A stretch of 64,000 nt of DNA from Tubiluchus corallicola (taxonomy: Eukaryota > Priapulida > Priapulimorpha > Priapulimorphida > Tubiluchidae). This document shows positions 35,401-62,889 of this stretch, one piece after another. The first letter of the stretch is position 1; each line of letters starts with the position of its first letter. A program made the position numbers and the translations under genes. The notes under the pieces are model-generated. The model saw only the letters and a program-made list of their open reading frames with translations, searched no databases and was not told where the DNA came from. The stretch spans positions 62,001 through 126,000 of the forward strand of contig JAQGDQ010000138.1 of the NCBI GenBank assembly GCA_030141605.1, given 5' to 3'.

Positions 35401-36775
35401 ATTGGTGGTCAGAACTGGATATCAGATTTTCGTATTTTATTATAATCATCCAGTCGAGCAGTTTCCCAATGGGTGAAAGCAATGCAATACCACGGTAATT
35501 TGCTACGTAAATCGCCTCGCTGATCTTTGGGAATGCCGCAGATATTAGAGAATTGTAAATCATCAGGGGCAATACCATGAATTAGCATCATGTTCAATAA
35601 GAGACATAAGTGTACAAAAAATCTAAAGGGGCGTGTATTAAGTACCTTGAATTAAATATTATGAATTGGGTACCTTACTTAAGTTACTTTTATAATCTTG
35701 CAAGGCAACGCAAGTTATCAAAATGTTGCACAAACCTTATCAGATCTTGCACAAACGTCTGGATACTTCTATTGTGTACATTCTGTAACTGTCACTGCCA
35801 AATTCTAAATTGTGTGATTTGTGATTTGCTTAAGGGTGTAAGACAATGACTTCAAAAACACATTGTGTGATTGACCCAGTCATTTTTTGGCAAACCAAAC
35901 CACTGTTCAAATTAAGAGTTACGAAATGAGTCTCAGCAGGCTACTGGACTTGAACGAACTGCTCGCAGGTGTGTCAGCAATTATTTTCGTATTTAATGAA
36001 AACTCGTCGCCGGATGAGCTCATCAAACACACGCCATTAATGTAAATGCTCAATTATTTGAATGAAATTAGCTTCCCAAACTGCGCTAGACGTTTAAACT
36101 CTCAAGTTTCTTATATTTAACTAACACTCATTGATCATCTTTGTAAGAAACATTTCTCAGCGATTATCAATGTACTTCAACGGTAAATAAAGACCATATA
36201 GGCCTATATGCATATGGACGTGTGCAATAGGAAGGAAAGCCATTCCCAATTCTAGTTTATTACAATTGTAGGCATAGTTCATTCCCAATTATGACAGTTA
36301 CTAATTAAAACCCTTTTAAAAACCGAGGAACACCATTGTGGATCTGTGACTAGAAATGAAATATTTTATAAATTATAATCGCGAACGATTCTATAGTCGT
36401 GAATCAAACAAAGCCGGAAAAATTGCCAGTTACAATGTCATTACTATCACGGATACTAGGACGTCATATCCAGTGCTTAATTGCATGGCAACAAAAAATA
36501 AACTAAAGTGTGCAAAATAAGATTTGTTAGTACGTCACAAAATAAATATAACCTAGAATAAGCTGCCAATTGAAACTGACGATAACGAATATTCCAGACG
36601 TTTTTCCACTGACTGAAACAGTCAACGTCGCACTAAAAATGCTAAGACTAGTAAGAATCATACTGAATCACCATCAATCTCCAAAGTTGGCCAATTGTGA
36701 CGCCCTACATACGGAAACTAACAAAAGTCACAAGGCCAAGGCAGTAAAAAGGCATTCTGTGCCCAGTGAGCTCTC

Positions 36776-36810
<35 letters not shown>

Positions 36811-36877
36811 TATAGTTTACCATTTATAGTTTATACATGTTATACATATACACATATGTGTTATGTAATATATGCAT

Positions 36878-36908
<31 letters not shown>

Positions 36909-38186
36909 CATGTGTACATATATAAACGACACAAGAGATGTAGATTTTACATTTAAAAACAATTTTTTGGTCTTTTAACAGGAGACATCATCTGTTGTTG
37001 ATAACAAGATATTGTAAGTATTTCCTAAAGATCTTGCTGTCAACATCAAATGATGACGGGGTTATGGAAGTCGATGTCGAATTATGGGGTTCATGTTTTT
37101 TAAATACAATATCTACATTCTACATCTGTTTATATAATTATTTGTATACCCAAATCGAAGTAGTGAAACTTTTTGAAATGCATCTGCCATGGATGTGCGT
37201 ATAGTAGTACTATTAGTAGCAATGCTGAAACAATGTAGGTCTACTGTAGTAAATAATATAAGGAATCATACAGCCACTGCTCTCCCAATAAGTCAGAAAA
37301 TAACAACACTACATTTACACACCTTTCTTTCCAGGAGATCCAGGAAGTCCAGGAAGCCCCTTAAAGCCTTTTACTCCTGGATCACCTTTCGGTCCTTGTG
37401 GGCCGCCAGATCCAGGTGGACAATCACACACTGAAAAAAGAATTGCTTTTATATTATCTAACTATAAACACCAGACTAATACTTTTACGATTATTATGCT
37501 AATGATGCTTGCTGGTGTCATTATCACAATAGCTGTTGCTGTTGTTGCCACTATTGCCCTTATCCGTTATTTGAACACCCCTTTTATCACACCACGGATT
37601 AAAGTCGTAAAACTGCTCCCTCGTAGACGCTCACAGAAGCATAGCCTTCCATTCAAACATGTCGTTACAAAAAATCTTAGGTCACCCACCCCTAGTAATC
37701 TGGGAGATCAGCGTTTCCAAGTTAAGCATTAGACAGGAGAATTAATTTAGTTCTTTTCAAATTTCAAACTTACTGGATTCTGAATTAAGTAAATTCAGTT
37801 AAAGTGTACATTTATTGCTTAGCATTTATAGCGTACATGTAGATGCAAGTCCCTTTACATATGAAACTTTGTAAAAGGGACTTGCAAAAGTTATTGTTAA
37901 AACTTGTATAATTACCCTCTTCTTCTTCCTCTTCTTCTGCTTCCTCTTCTTCGTCTTCTTCTTCCGCTTCCTCTTCTTCTTCTTCTGCTTCCTCTTCTTC
38001 TTCGTCTTCTTCTTCTTCTGCTTCCTCTTCTTCTCCTTCTTCTTCTTCGTCTTCCTCTTCTGTTTCCTCTTCTTCTTCTTCTGCTTCCCCTTCTTCTTCT
38101 TCAGGATCTTGAGCTAGCATAGAAGTCGTTGTCCATATTAATAAACATACTGTGAACGTCAAGTGCAACCTTATTTTCAGCGACAT
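32296..38186 (-). CDS. secreted polyglutamate-collagen chimeric protein
   Basis: Exons 38186-37916 and 37430-37323 join in frame and are well supported; exons 32787-32721 and 32441-32296 are tentative, and at least one exon between 32.8 and 37.3 kb is missing, because the phases require it. The protein starts with a signal peptide (MSLKIRLHLTFTVCLLIWTT, cleaved about SMLA/QDP). About 65 residues of almost pure Glu with scattered Ala, Asp, Thr and Gly follow, then VCDCPPGSG and at least nine Gly-X-Y triplets (GPKGDPGVKGFKGLPGLPGS). The proposed C-terminus has GGKAGGPKGFEAG, a hydrophobic ITKLIVHYIDSP and a GGY-rich end. I do not recognise the family. An acidic, secreted collagen-like protein could bind Ca2+ or mineral or sit in the matrix; that is inference. 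LINE copy C lies in the large intron. Confidence 0.6.
32721..32787 (-). CDS. tentative penultimate exon (GGKAGGPKGFEAG)
   Basis: 67 bases with a good donor (CCG then GTTAGC) but a weak acceptor (AATTTTAAG). Reads FTISNFNFIVGGKAGGPKGF and joins in frame to 32441-32296. Acceptance rests on the Gly-rich content and phase match. Confidence 0.4.
33855..34437. mobile_element. insertion replacing the catalytic palm of LINE copy C; LTR-like features
   Basis: Compared with copy B, about 200 bases holding the YADD box are gone and ~580 unrelated bases are present. They include TATAAAAAGG at about 33953, the hairpin GTCACC-ACTGATC-GGTGAC, and TAATAAAGTG near 34153, with TGTGACG near 33910 and GGCCACA near 34180 as possible ends. 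This resembles a solo LTR inside a larger replaced segment, but no target-site duplication was found. Confidence 0.35.
34461..35145. mobile_element. pogo/Tc1-mariner-like MITE, 685 bp
   Basis: Terminal inverted repeats CAGTAGGCGCCGCTTAAAAG and (inverse of the right end) CAGTATGCGCCGCTTAATAG, continuing as a looser match through GACTCA/GACCCA and GTCAA blocks. A TA dinucleotide flanks each side (34459-34460 and 35146-35147), the target duplication of this superfamily. No transposase. The interior has several more TTAATTGACTCAA-type subterminal repeats. A related left end lies at 51383. Confidence 0.85.
35606..37322. other. intron sequence of the polyglutamate-collagen gene
   Basis: No additional Gly-X-Y exon was recognised here, although the phases of the known exons demand at least one more. 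It contains two (TA)n runs. Confidence 0.4.
36778..36906. repeat. two (TA)n runs 70 bp apart
   Basis: ATATAT runs at about 36778-36806 and 36876-36904 separated by AT-rich sequence with TATAGTTTA repeats; prone to cruciform formation. Confidence 0.85.
37323..37430 (-). CDS. collagen Gly-X-Y exon
   Basis: Acceptor CTTTTTTCAG and donor GTGTGT. At 108 bases it is exactly twice the 54-base unit common in fibrillar collagen exons, and it carries phase 1 at both ends. Encodes CDCPPGSGGPQGPKGDPG and further GxP/GxK triplets. Confidence 0.85.
37916..38186 (-). CDS. polyglutamate-collagen gene exon 1
   Basis: Signal peptide plus Glu-rich domain. The downstream Met at 38186 gives a better signal peptide than the in-frame Met at 38210. 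Ends GAAGAGG with donor GTAATT, leaving one base. Confidence 0.75.
37917..38101. repeat. polypurine/polypyrimidine tract encoding the Glu domain
   Basis: About 185 bases that are almost only C and T on the plus strand (TTC, CTC, TCT triplets). It encodes the GAA/GAG run on the minus strand and, by its strand asymmetry, can form triplex H-DNA. Length is likely variable between alleles. Confidence 0.9.
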
Positions 38187-40069
38187 CCTAAAAGTATAAA
38201 GCAAATGCACGACCGATCGAACATGAAAACAAACACATTTGTTTTTTTTTCAATTTTGTTTTTCTTCACTAATTAATGTGGTCAGTTAGTGTATAAACAA
38301 TCCAGGCAATATTTTTAGTATTGTTTCTTTTACATACATTCGCTCTGCGCCTAACACCTACATTGTTGATACACTTGTATCAGACATTTTCTATTTTGTT
38401 AGACCACTATAAATAAAGTTAATGTCTAAACTAATATATAGAAACCGACTGCAATTTATATTTTTGGCGGCGGCAGTTTTCGTCTATCTCTTTTTATATT
38501 TTATTTTTGTAATCTAGGTGTGTAGGACCCCAAGTAGCGGGATTCTTGGATTAGTTACATGAGCACGAAACGTGAAGGGTGGCACGTTACCCAATGGTCA
38601 GTGGATAATGGAAATTACATTGTTCTAACTTCGTTTCCTGCGTGACATGTGAAACGTCAAAATGTGAAACTTGAAAAAGTGGCTTCTATGGCAGAGCAGC
38701 CTATGAGGATAATCCTTTGAAATGAAGCACTGGTCCAAAAGAGGTGTTAACCATGTAAGGATGCATAATATGTCCTTCTCAACAAGAAAAATAACGAGGA
38801 ACTAAGCTGCTGAAGTGACAGATTGAAAGAGCGTGAAGAAGGAAAGAAAGAGAGGGCGAAAACGAGCGTGAAGAGAAAAAAGAACAAAAAGAAAAGAGTG
38901 ATTTCTTAAAAACTTTCTTTTAGGACCTACTCTAATTTCTACATTTGGTATAGAGCTACATTTTCTAACCTCAAAAAGGTTAATGTTGATCGTAAACCTG
39001 CTTGTGTATAAGTAGAAGAACAGTTACACTCAGTGGCATAGCTAATGGGGAGCAAGGGAAGCAACCGCTCCCACGAGTACATTTTCAAAGAACTTTTCAA
39101 CAGTTTTTTAGTTCTTTAGTTGTACGATAAAAGTCGAATCTTTTTTTATTTTTTATAATCGGTGAATGTTAGTATCATTTGTTACAAAGAAGTGACACAG
39201 ACACAAAAAATTATAGCTGCATGGTTTTTCTATTGCACACAAATTACGTAGTGAGATAGTTACGCAGTCAAATATGTTTTTATGAACGTTAATTGCATAC
39301 TGTGCCAAATCAAAAACAATAAGTTATGAGCTTAAATACGCACCTTTCTCTCTATACGTGACGACGGCGACGTGCTTTGAGACTGCCGAGTAATTGCTCA
39401 ACCAACGAACAACTAAAGATTGTTTTTTCCGTACGTTTTGGTAATTTAGAGCAAAATTCCAACATTGCCCTAAGTCACAAAAAATTTGGCTCAGTTCAAT
39501 TCAGTATGTCAATGCGGACATTCGCGATGTTTCATTGTTTTTAAATCACATTACTCACCTTTTACCGTCTGTAATTAAGATCACGTTTAAAACAAGACTC
39601 ATTGCTGACCTCATTTGCTAATTTGTTCATTAGTATGACTCCTAACCGCTTCTTGAAGCTCACGAGGAAAGTAAAATATACGGCCACACTAATATGTTCT
39701 GGACTCTTAAAACGGGGAACCACATCTGTGTTTATAATTGGCTCAATTCCAATTGTGCCACAATTCGTCCAACATTGGAAGGCATTACTAACCTCTTTAT
39801 TTATTATCTAAACTAACCTTGCGCCCCTCTTGTACAGTTTTTTTTATATTGTGTACACAGTTTTATATTCTGAATCACTTTTTTGTTTTATATGGTACTT
39901 TATGCATTGATTTAAACCTAAAATAAAATAAAAATCAAAAAATAAAATAAACTTCGTCTTCTCTCTGATATTTCTGTTCTTTCGCTCTGACAAAACTGTT
40001 TACCGAATTGGAAACACGAGCTTTTAACTTCAGAATTTTAACCTTTTGAAAAGTTGCCTCAAGTGAAAA
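38187..40069. other. intergenic stretch upstream of the polyglutamate-collagen gene
   Basis: No gene. The first part should contain the promoter of the minus-strand gene. A possible hAT-like relic starts at 39031. Confidence 0.4.
39031..39836. mobile_element. possible hAT-like element relic
   Basis: Starts CAGTGGCATAGCTAATGGGG, the CAGTGGCGTAGCTA type of end seen in many animal hAT elements. A partial inverse match (CTTGCGCCCCTCTTG) ends near 39834. The outermost bases match poorly, so the right end is doubtful. Confidence 0.3.
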
Positions 40070-40447
40070 CAATAAGCCTTTTTGAAGTTTCGTTACGCGC
40101 AGTTGCTGCAAGTCAAATCATAAAGTGTATCACAACAATGCGTCTTAACTACAACCGTCACGTAACATTTGGGTAAAGCAAAGCTGTCTGCCGCATCGGT
40201 TCAGTAACTTCAGTTGATTTACATGGACTTTACTTATGCATTCGTCTGTGCGAAGAGTGATTTACTAGCAAGATCCTGCTTGGGAACAAAAAAATGAACT
40301 ATGTAAGGTGTTGAAAACTGTTACTATTACAATAGCTTGGACTGCGAGGCATTGTCAAGTGTACCAAAATGCGTTGTCTGGTACACTTCACACCTTTGAC
40401 TTTTTCACGATCATCATCAATCGCTGGAACTGTGAAAAGGTTCATTG
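40070..40447 (-). mobile_element. 378-bp MITE, copy 1 (inverted)
   Basis: Aligns along its whole length with 48905-49297 in opposite orientation (shared GACAATGCCTC, CCAAGCTATTGTAATAGTAA, AGCArGATCyTGCTA, GTGACGGTTGTAGTTA). Both ends carry terminal inverted repeats: CAATAAGCCTTTTT at the left and AACTGTGAAAAGGTTCATTG at the right. No coding capacity. Superfamily not assigned. Confidence 0.8.
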
Positions 40448-43400
40448 ACAAAAAATGACAAAAATCGCTCAGATAGTCTACAGATATATACATTTCTACT
40501 AATTATTGGGAGCTATCTTTACCCACCTAATTCTTGAAATCATTTGTAGTGAATTAGAAGCACTAGCTATGAAAAGCTCCAGAGTTTTAAATACTAGTTA
40601 GTTAAAAAAACTAAGATTGACACTGAAAATCGCGGAATTTATTGTGGCAGCTTCTGTTGAATGTCCCAATGTTCATTCGCCCGATTTTCGGGTGGATCCA
40701 ATCATTTGATGCAAAAATACAAGAGAAAAAGAGTAAAGATTAAAGAGAAAAACACATGAGAAAAACAATCTGAATTAAACACTATTCACACAGTTATACC
40801 TGCGGGATTGCGATTAAAGAAGGCGAGATTCTCATCACATGACAAACTGTATGAACTGAAAAAAAATTATTGTCCATTTTAATAATTTGTAAAAAAAATC
40901 TTCCAGGAAAACATTGTTTTAGCTTATTTAATATCTAATCAGCTTAATCTGCAATGACTATTATCAAACTCCTCTTAAGACAATGACTATTACAGTACTT
41001 GTACAGAACAGCTAGTACATTACAGTACAATGTACCTTGAACATGTTGAAGGATATATTCATGTGTTCATGACTTGCTTTCTGCACAATAGAACCAAGAT
41101 CTACTGTAACTGCCTCGTTTTTTTCCAATGACTTCTGAGCATTAACTTTCAGACCTTTTGTACTTTTTTCCTGGTGTGTGTCACTAGACTAGCTTTTAAC
41201 TACCAATGAAAATGAAGTGAAATATCTTGCATGTAAACTACTCCAACTTTAATACTTGTGTACTTAAATCTTGAAGACAAAAATCGTACATTATCACCAC
41301 AACTGATAAGACGAACAACAAAAAATATAATGACCAATAAAATCTATTTACATGATTTAGAACAAGATACATAAATTAAATTTGGTAAAATATTTGTCTG
41401 TTCAACACCAACGTACATTTCATACATTAAACAGAGATCACACGCACAAGTGTCGGTGATAGATGACAAAAGAAATAAAATAATCTACACCTATACAATT
41501 CTCATTCTTAATAGAAATTATTAAGCTAATAAAATGATCTACACATTCCCAATTTTAATAGCATTTTTAAACATTCAGTGAATCTTGCCAGAAAGATGAG
41601 TACTGTACAATGTTGTGCATTCAAATAGTTTAGTTTCTACTATCTGACAAATTTCATTTATCCCTATTAAACACAAACACTATGAGATTCAACTACAACA
41701 TGTCAAAGTAATGAAAGAAATAGCACTCTAAGTACAAAACGTAATACTGAAATCTTGCTGTAACAACGAGAAATTTTACCTCATACACCAATTGACCTAG
41801 TTCGTCTTCAAACTTAACAAAAACTGTATGCAACCCAATTAATTTTTGTACAAAATTGAGTGTTTTCACTTACAACATATTCTGAATACCAAACTTAAAT
41901 ACAAATGGTCTACATAAAGGAATTTAACTGTTGTTTGCCAAAAACAAACAAGGTGTATGGGCAGTTTTTGAATGTATCAGAATGTTGCATGAACAGCCTT
42001 AGAATCCAACAAAATATAATTAATATAAAAACTTCCACATTGGTCCTTGCATATTTATGCCTTAAAATCGACTTGTCGTTGAATACCTAAATGTGTACCA
42101 AAGTAAAAACTATTAATTACAATCTATAATTAATAGTTACAAAATTACAAATTTAAGCCTGTTATATATTATACAAGCCACACAAAAAAATTTTGAACTT
42201 CATCCATGCTAAAAATAAGACAACAGTTTATACACAAGGAAATCAAAAGGGAGGGATTGTCAAACCCTAATACCTAACATGCAAAAACTTCGATTATAAA
42301 TCTACACATCTTGACTATATTGTTTTTTATTCTTTCTTTTGCAGTCGTTGGCATACGGTGCACCTTCTCATTCGACTTTATAATAAATAAGGCTCTGCTT
42401 TATACAACAACAATCTTTGGTATGAGCATATATCTTAACAAAAGCATTGTGCATTTGCCAACATTGTGACTAGCTTTAACAGTGGTGACCAGCAGAATGA
42501 AAATAATAAACGCATTTCTGTTATATAGTATCTGCGTAATTGCTTAAAAAAACACACTATAACGTCAAAAGGTTATTCTAAAAGGAAAGGGTTCACGTTT
42601 GCATGTCTGATAACAAGAGCGAAAGAGAACCAACCACAAGTTGTATCAGTGGCGTTGTATCACGGGATAATGCGTATAGTTCATACACAATATTGCAACA
42701 CATGATTCGCAATTACTATTCTAACTTCCTTAGTATTGGGTTGATTAAATTTTCATTCCCGAACATAAGAACAGTTTGCTAAAATCAAAGATTTCACTGT
42801 TTAATCCATCACCACAATATGGAAATAGCATTATTAGGCCCAAAAGTGAACAAAGAGCATGAGAAACAGTTTACAAAATTTAAAAGTGAACACACTATAC
42901 ATGTCAATCATGCAGCTAAAGGCTGTGCATAATTATTTTCTGTACAATTTTACATAACAAATCTACTTCTATATCATCATTGCGACTCTCCCCAACTTAG
43001 ACTTGCCCCATTGTGTAGGGCTTCTAAACCATAAAAAAGATAAACACAATGCAGTTAAGTGTGTTCATTCAGTTCAGAATCATAAACACAGTAGCTCCAA
43101 ACTCTACAATGAATTAAAAGCACTACTATAATTTCCTGCATAGGGTAGCAAATGATGCGCTGCATATCACACATTTCATCTAAGATACTAAGGTGACAGT
43201 ATAGCATACCATAAAAACTAACACTAGACAAATTAAAAAAATTATAGAACATTTAGCTAACCCAAAAATTTGACAGAGAACTGTTTTGACGACAATTCAG
43301 TTTGTAGTGCTGTACACCAGTAATACTATTAGTAGGTAATGCTTAACTGCATTACTGGAAGCATTATTCAAAACTTATATGTTGATCAGAAATTTCAAAA

Positions 43401-44882
43401 AATCAACGAGTACATCTCCAGCACATTTTGTAGCTATTGGCAAGTACGATTATGAAACTAGACTGATAATACTGGTTTGAAATATGCACACCAGTGTCAC
43501 ATTAATTATATGTAAGTACAATAATTCAGTTCCTAGCTATAGTAGTGAATAATGAAAATGTTCTTTGATTACACTCTGAAGATAATGAAAGGTACAGAAC
43601 CTTCATACTTTCTTTAAAATTGCTGTAAAGCCTTAGAGAATATTTAGTAAGTACTGTCATGAGAAAAAATAAAGTGCTAGTAAATAGAAAACGTGACTGT
43701 ATAAAAACTTATAGAATGTCTATGCACATTCTTACATATATTATGATGAACATCATCATGACAGGAGCCCTATCATCCCTCATGACAACGTTGTTAAAGT
43801 AAAATGTTTGTGACTGATCATAATTTAACTTGTCTGCATATGTAGTGTATCGCAACTAATTTCTTGCACCTATTATGTCATATTTCCAATTGTTCTTTTT
43901 ACTTTCAATGACTTATGATGGTGGATTGACAACAACTGGGCTGCTGTGTAGATCACCAATTAAATTACTAAGAAGTGCATCAAAAAATTGTAGGACAAAA
44001 AAGTTAAAACAACCCATTACCTCAATTGCCACATTGCTTAATAGCTTATCAAACAACAGACATTTTAATTTTGCCATATCCAAAATGCCCATTACGAATC
44101 CTCCTGCTTACTAGTCCTTCGAAAAACTATGTGCCACAGCTTTGCAGAACACGGATTTTCTTTAACTGCCTTGAGCTACTGCTGGCAATGATGACAATGA
44201 TATCGCCATTCACTTTTCATTTCAACATTTTAACAGAAATTTTAGACTTCTCAAAAAGACACTGTATTATGTACCCATGCAGATTAATCAGAACAGTAAG
44301 AAAATTTGAGCAAATCAAAAATATTAACATTATGAAAAATCTATATAGAATAGTACATGTAGATGATAAAGATGACACATCATTTGACTCGTCCACATTC
44401 ATCGCGCATCCCAGCAATTAGTAATGATCATACGTTAAATAAAAGATTCGAATTTCTCCCCTCTCTTCAAAGAGCTTCATTAATTAGTGAAATTACACAA
44501 TCAGTGTAAGGGTCTTTCAGAATCACAGTGATCACACAATATTCACTAGCACAAGCATGATTAGAAATGCGTACCTTCATTCACTATTGACTAGTTTTTT
44601 AGCCGCACAATCACATAAGCAGTCCCAATACTTTATATAATGCCTACATTGGCAGATTGATTACTTTAAGTTAAACTTGTCCCCACCATCTTTCTTTACT
44701 TGTATTGTATTTTACAAATTCTGGTACCTAACAAAGTTCTTCAGCTGCAGCCACAACAGCAATGTTCGAAATGGTTACCTGGTCCATGTTTGTTAAAGTT
44801 CACAGTTGCCATAATAATGGTCAATAAATGCTGGCAAATGTCCTCTTGCTTGCAACAGTGCAATCTACAGCGCACATGTTCG
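40448..44882 (-). other. probable 3' UTR and downstream region of the GRK gene
   Basis: About 4.4 kb of AT-rich sequence with no repeat and no exon I can support; short open frames on both strands (such as 44026-44421 plus) show no domain. AATAAA on the minus strand occurs at 42326-42331, which would give a ~2.5-kb 3' UTR. A Pumilio-type TGTAAATA lies on the minus strand near 41345. Confidence 0.35.
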
Positions 44883-60206
<15,324 letters not shown>

Positions 60207-62889
60207 CTGCAACACAAATTTAGTTCAAAATCAGTATTTCCACAGGGACAGAAATGATTAAAACACTGCAAAGTAAGTACAAAACATTAAGTAAATATTC
60301 AGTTAAACAAGTACAACAAGCTTTAAGGCTTAAAATCGTATCTCTTGCTTTTGCAGACCAAAATGTAAGCAGGCACACGTTCACAATATTACTGTCACTT
60401 ATATATATTGCACAGTACTGAATTTTGCACAATTGTACTGAGTGTCTGAATTCATTACTCAATTTTTTAAAGACTTCAAATAGCAGAAAAGTGGCTAAAT
60501 AGTCTACAAAGCAGTTATTAATTATGTGTTTCTGTTTATGCAGTATAAAATGTGTTGCAAAAATACTTTACTACGCTGAATACTACAGCAATTATTCAGC
60601 CGTTAAATATTTCGTGCAAACAAATATTGCTGTGAAAGTTGTCACTTATGGTATTTTTGCATAGGCACACAAATACCTAAGTGTGGTCATCACGTCCTCG
60701 TTAATTAAAACATGTTGTTGATTAAATCTATAACGCTCGCTGGAAGGCAGAAGACCGGATTGTGCGCTCAGTATCAGAGTGAACATTATATGCATTATAA
60801 GGGCAATACTAGAAACTCCAGCAGTCTCAGGAGCTACAATGGTTTAGCTACAACTGAGTATTCCAAATTATTGATACATGGAAACATTTATTACCTAATA
60901 CTGTATAATCAATTTTAGAGGCATCAAAATTATAGGAACACGTTATTATGCGTTTCGATGAACACACTGTGTTCTGTTTAGAAGAAAATGAACTTATTGT
61001 ATTTCTGGTTTAGGTAACATAAAATTTGCTGTAGGAGATGCTGATAGATCATCGTCTTAAAGCATTTCCAGGAGATCCTGTACAAATTGTACAATCTTGC
61101 TAGGTGACCTTTCATGTGACGAAATAACCAAGGTTTAGTGTGTAAAAACGTTTTGAAAAGATTAGGACACATATTAATTATTCCAACAAAACTACGAGTT
61201 CTAGATTCTAAAGAAAATCCCAATGGGGACCAGGAGAGGATGCAAAGGCCTATAAGAATAGACTGCTCTGCCCCAAACAAAAGTGAATTTTAGGCTGCAT
61301 CACCAGTCACTGGTATTTATTTACTTATTTTTACAACACCATCAATAGGTGGCCTGCTGACCAAGATTAAAGAGCTTCGCTTAACTATATATAAGGCCGT
61401 CGTTTCTCATTCAGGCGAAATCGTGAGAAAAACTGCTTAGGTAACCAGAAGAGACTTACAATAATTGTGACATTCAGATACGGCACTGCTGACTTAAACA
61501 TTATATAGATACAACTTGTAGCGAGAGCCTCTCGTGGCTCTTAAGATATTCAGTGTACATGTACGCGAATTTCCACGAATAATTTACTTACATTTTAATA
61601 TAAAATATTAAATATAGGAAAATTATTTGAGCTGAACCGAAATTGTGCAATGTATACAGATTTTAATACGACTTATAAATTTGGTAAACCCCGTATTTTG
61701 CCTCACAGTGCAGTCTTTTGCCTTTCTAATTTGCTGATTGTTAAGTGTGTTGCACAGTTACATTCAACGCTAGGCAATCCAATTTTGGCGACTTCCGTAG
61801 CCGTAAACCTGACCTGTTAGTGATCTGAAGCATTATCCTACAATAAAGTCATTAGAATGTCATAGAAATCAATAATTAAGCTGGTTCACTTATTAAATGC
61901 ATTTTACATTAAAATAGATGCAACTGTACACTTAGCTGTGAGACAACGGACACTAAATTTATCAGTTCTCAAAAGACGTTTGTCTTCTGAGGGACGAATA
62001 TCAGCATGATACAGCAAAACACATTATAATGTACAATCACCTTTTTTCATAAACAAATCAATTAAAAATGGTGCTAATTTCGAACTCATTAAGAAGCAAA
62101 CAAAAAGCCAAAAATGTACAGCATCGGCCTTAGTGCGGTAACAAGAAGAAATCAATCAAAAGTAATCAAGACATCTAAAGGGCTTTAACATAATTCTGTT
62201 ATGCCTTCAAGGAAGGGGTTATACGGAAATAATGACGTCACAGCGCAGGAACTGAAAATACGAAAGGAAACCGCAACCAAGCCGCCAGCCAACGAGTTAG
62301 CTGTGTTAATGCCAGAACTCCATGTTTCACGATCTGAGAAAATAACCATTGAATTATATATAAAATGGCTTCAGAGTTAATGGGGCATAATGGTGGCAAG
62401 GAATAATAGTCTCTGGATACAGCATTCAAGCTGTCCTCTACCGACATACACTGGCACATGTGTCGTGTTTGCGAGTGCTGCTACATTACTGCCAGTTCTT
62501 TATCTCAAAAAGGTGAAGAATAGATTAAACGTCAAAGTAGCTACTGCCTGAAGCTAATTTCGGGAATAGATGATTACGACCAGTTAATATACTTTTCACA
62601 GCTGTGACTGAAACATTGATATGTTGGGCACCTGCGTTACCAGAATAATTAACAAATGAAATGAATACAATCTTCGCGCACGAACTGAGTAAACAGAATT
62701 TAGTAAAAAATGTTTACAGAATTCTGTTGATACGGAACTAGTAAAGAGGCACTATAAGAAAACTGTTCGCATGTTCTAGTGAAAAAAAGTTACATCAAAT
62801 TTTACTAGCGGTTCCTCCATTTTATTAGCTGTTCGGTTGGTTCATCCCCACGTGCGTCACTTTTGTGCACTTCTGAGTAAAGGAGGGAA
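60207..62889. other. upstream or intron sequence of the GRK gene
   Basis: I looked on the minus strand for the expected RH exon (QPIGRxLFRxFC) and the N-terminal helix exon and found neither. A chance VPIGIFFR near 61215 is followed at once by a stop and does not fit. No plus-strand gene seen. Confidence 0.4.

Larger units (their letters stand above)
32980..35605 (-). mobile_element. LINE family L-A, copy C, interrupted by two insertions
   Basis: Reading the minus strand from 35600: GIAPDDLQFSNICGIPKDQR, NYRGIALLSPIGKLLD, DHQFGFKKKTSRSMCTMVLK and VYCCLLDASK are the fingers and palm entry of a non-LTR reverse transcriptase. It stops at 35147 at a MITE, resumes at 34460 for about 20 bases, is then lost, and continues from about 33850 (VKICEAYAC, WCNKVDHLGCSLNYNMTD, WKLPRKSHRYFLPH) to an AT-rich 3' end near 32985. 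It lies in an intron of the polyglutamate-collagen gene in the same orientation. Frameshifts and the missing YADD palm make it dead. Confidence 0.8.

Noticed and set aside
37496-37732. 78-codon plus-strand frame with a hydrophobic start
   Set aside because: Lies in the intron between two supported minus-strand exons; no start context, domain or splice support.
44026-44421. 131-codon plus-strand open frame
   Set aside because: No domain, AT-rich codon mix, and it lies in the probable 3' UTR of the GRK gene on the other strand.
60978-61280. 100-codon minus-strand open frame, considered as the missing GRK N-terminal exon or a retroelement piece
   Set aside because: The VPIGIFFR resemblance to QPIGRLLFR is followed by a stop, and no other part matches; retroelement similarity was too vague.
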